Part shown: positions 29,286 to 34,578 of the stretch, one piece after another | How the letters are laid out: each line of letters starts with the position of its first letter | Numbering within the stretch: the stretch's first letter is position 1 | From: an uncultured Roseiflexaceae bacterium | Lineage (GTDB): Bacteria; Chloroflexota; Chloroflexia; Chloroflexales; Roseiflexaceae | DNA: 34,578 nucleotides | Assembly (NCBI GenBank): GCA_937988885.1 | Contig: CALKHR010000119.1 | Span: 1 to 34,578 of the forward strand | Reading direction: 5' to 3' | Notes under the pieces: model-generated | What the model was told of the DNA's origin: nothing | What the model saw: only the letters and a program-made list of their open reading frames with translations | Databases searched by the model: none | Translations under genes and position numbers: made by a program

Positions 29286-30248
29286 ATGCGTTATCTGGTC
29301 ACCGGCGGCGCAGGATTCATTGGGAGCCACGTCAGCGAAGCGCTCCTGATGCGCGGCGACGAGGTTATTTGCATCGATAATTTCAATTCCTACTACAACC
29401 CAAAGCGGAAGTGGCGCAACGTCGCTCGTGCGCTCCAGATGCCTGGTTATACATTGGTAGAGGCCGATTTTCGCGATCAGGAAGCGCTCGAAGCGCTGTT
29501 CTCCAAGCATCGGCCCGAGAAGATCGTTCACTTGGGGGCGATGGCTGGGCCGCGCCCGTCCATCAAGCAGCCGCTGCTGTACGAGGAAGTGAACATTCGC
29601 GGCACTATCAATCTGCTGGAACTTGCGCGCCAATACGATGTGCAGGGGTTTGTGCTGGCCTCGACATCTTCGGTGTATGGCCGCTCACCCACGCCGTGGT
29701 CCGAGGATCTCTCGGCGACCGAGCCGCTCTCGCCCTACGCGGCCACGAAGCGCGCTGCCGAAATTCTGGCCTATACATTGCACTATCTGCATGGGATTCC
29801 AACCCGCGTGGTGCGGTTCTTCACCGTGTATGGGCCGCGCGGTCGGCCCGATATGACACCTTCGCTGTTTGTTGAGGCGATGCTGGACAAGCGCCCGATC
29901 ACGCTGTTCAACGGCGGCGAGGGCGTGTATCGCGATTGGACCTATATTGATGATATTGTGTCGGGGGTGGTTGCGGCTATCGATGCGGATATCGCGTTCG
30001 ATACCTTCAACCTCGGCAATTCAAGCCCGATTCAGTTGCGCGATTTCGTTACCAAAGTCGAGCAGATCACTGGCCTACAGGCGATTATCGAGGCGCAACC
30101 GCTTCCGGCAGCCGATCCTCCGATGACGTATGCGAATATCGACAAAGCCCAGAAACTCTTGGGCTTCCAACCGCGTGTATCGGTCGACGAGGGGCTTGAG
30201 CGCTTCTGGCATTGGTATCGGGCGGAAGTGCTGCCCTATGAGCGTTAA
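29286..30248 (+). CDS. UDP-glucuronate 4-epimerase-like NAD-dependent epimerase
   Basis: A 320-aa extended short-chain epimerase. Motifs are GGAGFIGSH (7-15), HLGAMAGPRPSI, STSSVYGRSPTPW, the catalytic YAATKR (Tyr151, Lys155), RFFTVYGPRGRPDM and RDWTYIDDIVSG. RFFTVYGP-RGRPDM and the C-terminal TYANIDKAQKLLGF are typical of UDP-glucuronate/UDP-galacturonate 4-epimerases (CapI/LpsL), although GalE-like activity on other UDP-sugars cannot be ruled out. GAGGAG lies seven bases before the ATG, 25 bases after the previous gene, so the cluster is likely one operon. Confidence 0.88.
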   Translation: MRYLVTGGAGFIGSHVSEALLMRGDEVICIDNFNSYYNPKRKWRNVARALQMPGYTLVEADFRDQEALEALFSKHRPEKIVHLGAMAGPRPSIKQPLLYEEVNIRGTINLLELARQYDVQGFVLASTSSVYGRSPTPWSEDLSATEPLSPYAATKRAAEILAYTLHYLHGIPTRVVRFFTVYGPRGRPDMTPSLFVEAMLDKRPITLFNGGEGVYRDWTYIDDIVSGVVAAIDADIAFDTFNLGNSSPIQLRDFVTKVEQITGLQAIIEAQPLPAADPPMTYANIDKAQKLLGFQPRVSVDEGLERFWHWYRAEVLPYER

Positions 30249-30287
30249 CGATACTGCGGACATCAATCGGAGGAGCGTCAGCGATCT

Positions 30288-31361
30288 ATGATGAACGACA
30301 CCACCAACGATCTTAGCCCTGATGAGGCTATTGACGCGGAGGCACCACCCGAACAGGTCGAAGTCGAGCGCCAAGGGTTCTCACTCGCTCACTCGCTACG
30401 CAATCCACGCACTTGGATCTCATTTGCTCTTGCTTTGGCAATTGTTGTCTTTGCGACTCGTGGTCTTGATATCGATCTCCGTGAAGTGTGGGGATATGTG
30501 AAGAGTGCGAATCCGTGGTTGCTACTCTCGGGTTTCTTGATTTTCTACTGCACCTTCCCGCTGCGTGCGCTCCGCTGGCGCATGTTGTTGGTGAACGCGA
30601 ATGTACCCGTGCAGGAGGGCCGTAAGTCGTGGGCTTCGCTCCCAGCGCTGATGGAGTACATCTATCTTTCGTGGTTCGCGAATTGTGTGGTGCCCGCCAA
30701 ATTGGGCGATGCGTATCGCGGCTACCTGCTCAAGCACAACGGTAAGGTGTCGTTCTCGGCCACCTTCGGCACGATCTTCGCCGAGCGCCTGCTCGATATG
30801 ATCGGCTTGTTCGGCTTGCTGGTGGTCTCGGCGTGGATCACGTTCGGCCAGCACATGCCACCCGGCACGCAGATCGTGTTTGTGTTCGGCGCGCTGTTGG
30901 TGGTGGCGATCGTGGCTGGCCTGGCGGGGATGCGCTGGCTTGGGCCGTACATCCGCCGTCTGATCCCATCGCGCTTGCAGCCGTTCTACACGAACTTCGA
31001 GCAGGCAGCCCTGCGCTCGTTCAGCCCGGGTATTCTGCCACGCCTGATTTTGATCACGAGTTGCGTGTGGTTGCTCGAAGGGTTGCGCCTGTTCTTCGTG
31101 ATCGAGGCGCTGGGGCACGCAGGCTTGGCGCTGCCGCTCTCGGCGATCATCTTCGTGGCGCTCTCCTCGTCGCTGCTCACGGCGGTGCCGCTCACTCCCG
31201 CCGGGCTCGGCGTGGTCGAGGCGGTGGTCACGGGCGTGCTGACGGTCTTTAGCGTCGGCACCAGTTTGGGCGGCGCTGTGACCGTGCTCGACCGCGTGAT
31301 CAACTTCTGGAGTATCATTGTCTTTGGCTTGATCCTGTATTTGTTCAGTAAGCGGAAATGA
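30288..31361 (+). CDS. lysylphosphatidylglycerol-synthase TM / flippase-like protein
   Basis: A 357-aa membrane protein with a hydrophilic N-terminal ~35 residues, then about eight hydrophobic helices. FPLRALRWRMLL, FANCVVPAKLGDAYRGYLLK, FGTIFAERLLDMIGLFGL and the late LTPAGLGVVEAVVTGVL are the landmarks of the LPG synthase TM (UPF0104/AglD-like) family. Proteins of this group are found in lipid flipping or as partners of glycosyltransferases in polysaccharide loci. Its position between a UDP-sugar epimerase and a GT4 enzyme supports a role in moving lipid-linked sugars, but no direct transport activity can be read from the sequence. GGAGGAG is 12 bases before the ATG; a second ATG follows directly. 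Confidence 0.85.
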   Translation: MMNDTTNDLSPDEAIDAEAPPEQVEVERQGFSLAHSLRNPRTWISFALALAIVVFATRGLDIDLREVWGYVKSANPWLLLSGFLIFYCTFPLRALRWRMLLVNANVPVQEGRKSWASLPALMEYIYLSWFANCVVPAKLGDAYRGYLLKHNGKVSFSATFGTIFAERLLDMIGLFGLLVVSAWITFGQHMPPGTQIVFVFGALLVVAIVAGLAGMRWLGPYIRRLIPSRLQPFYTNFEQAALRSFSPGILPRLILITSCVWLLEGLRLFFVIEALGHAGLALPLSAIIFVALSSSLLTAVPLTPAGLGVVEAVVTGVLTVFSVGTSLGGAVTVLDRVINFWSIIVFGLILYLFSKRK

Positions 31362-31444
31362 CGAGTGTGTTGAGTTGGGCGTTTTGAGTTAGCGATAGCT
31401 GATTCGACAACGGACTGCGACTCAGCATATCGCGCACAAAACGT

Positions 31445-32614
31445 ATGCGGATTGGAATCGATTATACTGCCGCTGTTTGGCAGGGGGCAGGGATTGGGCG
31501 CTACACTCGCGAACTGATCCAAGAGGTGATTCGACACGGTCAGGAGTTCGAATACATCCTGTTCTATGCGGCGGGCGGCCTGCCTGCCGATAGCCAATAC
31601 CTTACAGATTTGCGGCAGTTGTGCGCCGCGCACCCACATGTGGCACATAAGCCGTTGCCATTCTCGCCCCGTCGGGCGGCGCAGTTGTGGCAACGGTTAC
31701 GCATTCCACTGCCGATCGAGTGGTTCACGGGCCGTCTCGATCTGCTGCATTCTCCCGATTTTGTGCTGCCTCCCACCCGCGCTCGCACCCTGTTGACGGT
31801 GCATGATCTTTCGTTTTTGGTGCATCCTGAATGTCACGTGCCGAATATGGTGCGCTATCTGTCGAGCGCTGTGCCCCGCAGCGTGCGGCGCGCTAACCGC
31901 TTATTTGCCGATTCGGAGGCGACGCGCGCGGATCTGGAGCGGTTGTTGCAGTGCGATCCGCAGCACATAGAGGTTGTGTATCCCGGGGTGACGCCGCGCT
32001 TCCAGCCCTTGCCCGCCGAGCAAACCGAGCCGGTGCGCCAACGCCTGGGTTTGCCCGAGCGCTTCCTGCTGTTTGTGGGCACGCTGGAGCCGCGCAAGAA
32101 CTTAGTACGCTTGGTGGAGGCGTTCGCAATGATGCGCAATCGCCAGGACGCGGATTCGTGGATCAGGCGGATGCCGCTGGTGTTGGCGGGGCGTCGGGGC
32201 TGGCTGTACGAGTCGGTGTTCGAGACGATCGAACGGCTCGGTCTGAGCGATGCAGTGCGGGTGCTCGACTACGTAGATGACAAGGATCTGCCTGCGTTGT
32301 ATAATCTAGCCTGGACGTTTACCTATCCATCAATTTACGAAGGTTTTGGCCTTCCAGCGCTTGAGGCTCTGGCTTGCGGTACGCCCGTGGTGACCGCCCA
32401 GAATTCTAGCTTGCCGGAGGTCGTTGGTGATGCAGCGCTGCTTGTGCCAGCTGACGATGTTGTAGCATTGGCGAATGCACTTGAGCGTTCTGTGACCGAT
32501 GATGCGTTGCGCGCTCGGTTACGTAGCGCAGGTCTTCAGCGCGCGCAAGAGTTTACATGGCAACGTGCGGGCCAACAGGTTCTGGCGTGCTATCGACAAA
32601 TGACTGCCACGTAG
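31445..32614 (+). CDS. glycosyltransferase family 4 (GT-B fold)
   Basis: A 389-aa retaining glycosyltransferase. The N-terminal acceptor half starts MRIGIDYTAAVWQGAGIGRYT, with the glycine-rich AGIGRYT loop of GT4. LFVGTLEPRKNLVRLVEAF (near 203) opens the donor half, and EGFGLPALE (299-307) with ACGTPVV is the GT4 nucleotide-sugar (EX7E) motif. It probably adds a sugar, perhaps xylose or a uronic acid made by its neighbours, to the growing glycan. The ATG at 31445 has no obvious Shine-Dalgarno, and 83 bases separate it from the preceding gene. Confidence 0.93.
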   Translation: MRIGIDYTAAVWQGAGIGRYTRELIQEVIRHGQEFEYILFYAAGGLPADSQYLTDLRQLCAAHPHVAHKPLPFSPRRAAQLWQRLRIPLPIEWFTGRLDLLHSPDFVLPPTRARTLLTVHDLSFLVHPECHVPNMVRYLSSAVPRSVRRANRLFADSEATRADLERLLQCDPQHIEVVYPGVTPRFQPLPAEQTEPVRQRLGLPERFLLFVGTLEPRKNLVRLVEAFAMMRNRQDADSWIRRMPLVLAGRRGWLYESVFETIERLGLSDAVRVLDYVDDKDLPALYNLAWTFTYPSIYEGFGLPALEALACGTPVVTAQNSSLPEVVGDAALLVPADDVVALANALERSVTDDALRARLRSAGLQRAQEFTWQRAGQQVLACYRQMTAT

Positions 32615-32703
32615 TGCCTCGCATGGTGGTGAGGTGGAGCATTGAGGCTTCTCACCATTTGTGATGCGCTAGGCATGACAACCTGAAGGAGTCCTAATCG
32701 ACC

Positions 32704-33333
32704 ATGACGCAACATCACAACGTAAGCCCAACGAACATTGTTGAGAGCCGCAGTTACGCCATTGGCCGTCAGCTTTCACGCATTTTCCACCCGATCACCA
32801 TGAATATGTTGACGTTTCTGTTGGCGGGTTATTTCGGCCTTGAACAACCGAAGGGCCTTGCTTGGGCTGTTGCGTGTATCCTTACTCTTGTGATTCCGCC
32901 CACGGCGTTTTACACCATTCGGTTGCGCCAGGGCGCGTATGGCGATGAGGATGTTTCGATTCGCCAACAGCGAAATGAGCTGTATGTGTTTGGGTTTGTG
33001 TGGTTAGTGGTGGCAAGCGCTGCGCTGATCCCGTTGGGGCTGCCCTATGCACTGTTGGCGGTGTTGGTGGTGGCGCTGACCCAAGGGGTGATCGGTGGGA
33101 TTATCAACTTGTTCTGGAAAATCAGTGTACATGCTGCTTCGGTTGCCACGGCGGCGACTGTGGCGATTGTGTATATGCGAACCCTGGGTATCATTCTTTG
33201 GATCTGCGCTGTAGCAGTGGGTTGGGCTCGTGTACGCACCAACAACCATACTCCGCTGCAAGTGCTAATGGGTTTCCTTATCGCTGCAACCACCGTCTTT
33301 GTTGTCTTCCAATTCTTCGGAATTCGGAGCTAA
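32704..33333 (+). CDS. divergent PAP2-like membrane phosphatase
   Basis: A 209-aa protein with about five to six hydrophobic helices. The segments WKISVHAASVATAA and ARVRTNNHTPLQVLMG resemble the second and third phosphatase motifs of the PAP2 superfamily, here without the usual PSGH or the final Asp. It might dephosphorylate an isoprenoid pyrophosphate (for recycling undecaprenyl carrier) or a lipid, or it may be an inactive relative. AAGGAG lies 15 bases before the ATG. It closes the polysaccharide locus and is followed after 27 bases by lacD. Confidence 0.6.
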   Translation: MTQHHNVSPTNIVESRSYAIGRQLSRIFHPITMNMLTFLLAGYFGLEQPKGLAWAVACILTLVIPPTAFYTIRLRQGAYGDEDVSIRQQRNELYVFGFVWLVVASAALIPLGLPYALLAVLVVALTQGVIGGIINLFWKISVHAASVATAATVAIVYMRTLGIILWICAVAVGWARVRTNNHTPLQVLMGFLIAATTVFVVFQFFGIRS

Positions 33334-33360
33334 CGTATCTGATATAGACCAGGAGGAGTC

Positions 33361-34389
33361 ATGTCGAAAGTACGAATCTCTCGCGGTAAGTTTGCGGGGA
33401 TCAACGCTTGCGCTAACGAACAGGGTATCATCGCCGCTGCAGCTATGGATCAGCGCGGTTCGCTTAAAAAGGCTATTGCAAAGGCTCGTGGCGATGGTGG
33501 GACGGCCACCAACGAGGACATGAGCACCTTTAAGACGATCGGTACCAAGATCCTCACCCAATACGCCAGCGCGATCTTGATGGACCCCGAATACGGTATC
33601 GAGGCGATCCGTCAGCGCGCACCCGGCACTGGTGTGCTGTTGGCCTACGAGAAGACGGGCTACGACGCCAGCGTGAAGGGCCGCCTGCCCGACTTGCTGC
33701 CGGAGTGGAGCGTGCGCCGCTTGGTGGAGCTCGGCGCGAGCGCGATCAAGATTCTGCTGTACATCAATCCGTTCGACGATGCTTCGATCAATTCGGTCAA
33801 GTATGCGTTTATCGAGCGCGTTGGCGCGGAGTGCGCCGCGTTGGACGTGCCGTTCTTCTTGGAGCCGTTGGCCTATGATGATGAGGTCGGCGATGAGAAG
33901 AGCTTTGCGTTCGCGAAGGTCAAGCCCAAGTATGTGACGGCGTACATGGCCGAGTTCTCCAAGCCGCGCTACGGCGTCGACGTGCTCAAGGTCGAAGTGC
34001 CGATCAATATGAAGTATACATCGGGCACGCGCGCGTTCGCTGGCGAAACGGCCTATACTCGCCAAGAGGCGCTTCAGCTCTTCCGTGAGGCGGCATCGGC
34101 GACGAGCCTGCCGTTCATCTACTTGAGCGCGGGCGTCTCCGACGAGGTCTTCCGCGAGACGCTGGAGTTGGCCGCTGAGGCTGGCACGTCGTACTCGGGC
34201 GTGCTGTGTGGCCGCGCAACCTGGCAGGATGGCATCCCGGTCTACGCCCAGAAGGGCGCTGAGGCGTTCGAGGAGTGGCTGCTGGACCGCGGTGTGAAGA
34301 ACATCCAGGCGCTCAACGAGGTGCTGGCGGTTGGCGCGAAGCCTTGGTGGGATGCCTACGGCGGCAAGGATAATATCGAAGTCGTATAG
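33361..34389 (+). CDS. lacD: tagatose 1,6-diphosphate aldolase (LacD family)
   Basis: A class I (Schiff-base) aldolase cleaving tagatose 1,6-bisphosphate, and in many bacteria fructose 1,6-bisphosphate or related sugars. The 342-aa protein shows AAMDQRGSLKK near residue 27, KILLYINPFDD, PFFLEPLAYD and the candidate Schiff-base lysine Lys210 in VDVLKVEVP, followed by YLSAGVSDEVF and GVLCGRATWQDG. AGGAGGA is five bases before the ATG. With no lacABC or tagatose phosphotransferase genes nearby, it may serve as the general fructose-bisphosphate or another aldolase. A strong terminator follows. Confidence 0.92.
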   Translation: MSKVRISRGKFAGINACANEQGIIAAAAMDQRGSLKKAIAKARGDGGTATNEDMSTFKTIGTKILTQYASAILMDPEYGIEAIRQRAPGTGVLLAYEKTGYDASVKGRLPDLLPEWSVRRLVELGASAIKILLYINPFDDASINSVKYAFIERVGAECAALDVPFFLEPLAYDDEVGDEKSFAFAKVKPKYVTAYMAEFSKPRYGVDVLKVEVPINMKYTSGTRAFAGETAYTRQEALQLFREAASATSLPFIYLSAGVSDEVFRETLELAAEAGTSYSGVLCGRATWQDGIPVYAQKGAEAFEEWLLDRGVKNIQALNEVLAVGAKPWWDAYGGKDNIEVV

Positions 34390-34411
34390 TGCCTGTTTGG
34401 TACGCGGTACG

Positions 34412-34441
34412 GGGGCTTGGCATCTGCCAGGCCCCTTTTTT
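34412..34441 (+). terminator. rho-independent terminator of lacD
   Basis: GGGGCTTGGC pairs with GCCAGGCCCC (one T-G pair) around ATCT, followed by TTTTTT. It lies 23 bases after the stop codon. Confidence 0.9.
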
Positions 34442-34523
34442 GATCATCCACAGATTGCACAGATTTTGAGATTATCTGGCGAGTGGAAGGCCGCCTCTAA
34501 ATCGTATTGTTTTGTAGTTCGTT

Positions 34524-34560
34524 GTAAACGACTGCCAGCTAAAGCAGGCAGCTTTGCTCT
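34524..34560 (-). mobile_element. IS200/IS605-like transposon end (hairpin) at right edge
   Basis: On the minus strand CTGCC (34551-34547), loop TGCTTTAGCT, GGCAG (34536-34532), then TCGTTTAC. It has the same plan as the hairpin at 27-55 (short stem, GCTTTAGC loop, tail ending in AC), pointing outwards. An IS605-family element would lie to the right of the window. No transposase is seen, so this is inference from shape. Confidence 0.35.
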
Positions 34561-34578
34561 GGCGCGACAACCGCCGTA

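Overview
The window is about 34.6 kb of bacterial chromosome, moderately G+C-rich with clear A+T-rich islands. Gene content and style suggest a filamentous member of the Chloroflexota (class Chloroflexia): large PAS/GAF-rich signalling proteins, LacD-type aldolase, LarA, RtcB, TatA and Obg beside an exopolysaccharide cluster, and many hairpin repeats. That placement is an inference from recognised families; no rRNA or other phylogenetic marker was compared.

Layout. (1) 1-95: an IS200/IS605-like hairpin end lies directly before zwf. (2) 96-3029: zwf, an orphan type II thioesterase, and cobU, which converges on the thioesterase with a 4-base overlap. (3) 3030-3786: non-coding, with a good promoter, a candidate structured RNA containing an H-type pseudoknot, and two palindromic repeats. 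(4) 3787-7020, minus strand: a vitamin B12 ABC importer (btuF-btuC-btuD) behind a cobalamin riboswitch with a terminator. Together with cobU it points to corrinoid uptake and salvage. (5) 7036-11432, minus strand: a BtrH/C39-like cysteine-peptidase-fold protein, a LarA-type nickel racemase with all four key residues, and RtcB preceded by an overlapping 76-residue protein. (6) 11433-13395: a 75-bp tandem repeat, a solo excisionase-like HTH gene with a near-consensus promoter, thymidine kinase with a terminator, and an A+T-rich gap. (7) 13396-22914: five signalling genes in a row, namely a soluble PAS/GAF histidine kinase, a membrane-GAF-HTH protein, a single-domain receiver, a PAS-kinase-REC-REC hybrid, and an unusual DHp-like-REC-REC-GGDDF protein. 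(8) 23039-24970: tatA with a consensus promoter and structured leader, then obg. (9) 25130-33333: a polysaccharide locus with an initiating sugar-phosphate transferase, UDP-xylose synthase, O-antigen-ligase-like protein, UDP-glucuronate epimerase, LPG-synthase-like flippase, GT4 glycosyltransferase and a divergent PAP2-like protein. (10) lacD with a strong terminator, then a second IS605-like hairpin at the right edge.

The most unusual items are the covarying hairpin repeat family (three copies), the pseudoknotted candidate RNA at about 3150-3510, the two IS605-like ends framing the window, the kinase-dead DHp-REC-REC-GGDDF architecture and the membrane-GAF-HTH regulator. I found no CRISPR array, tRNA, rRNA or intact transposase gene.
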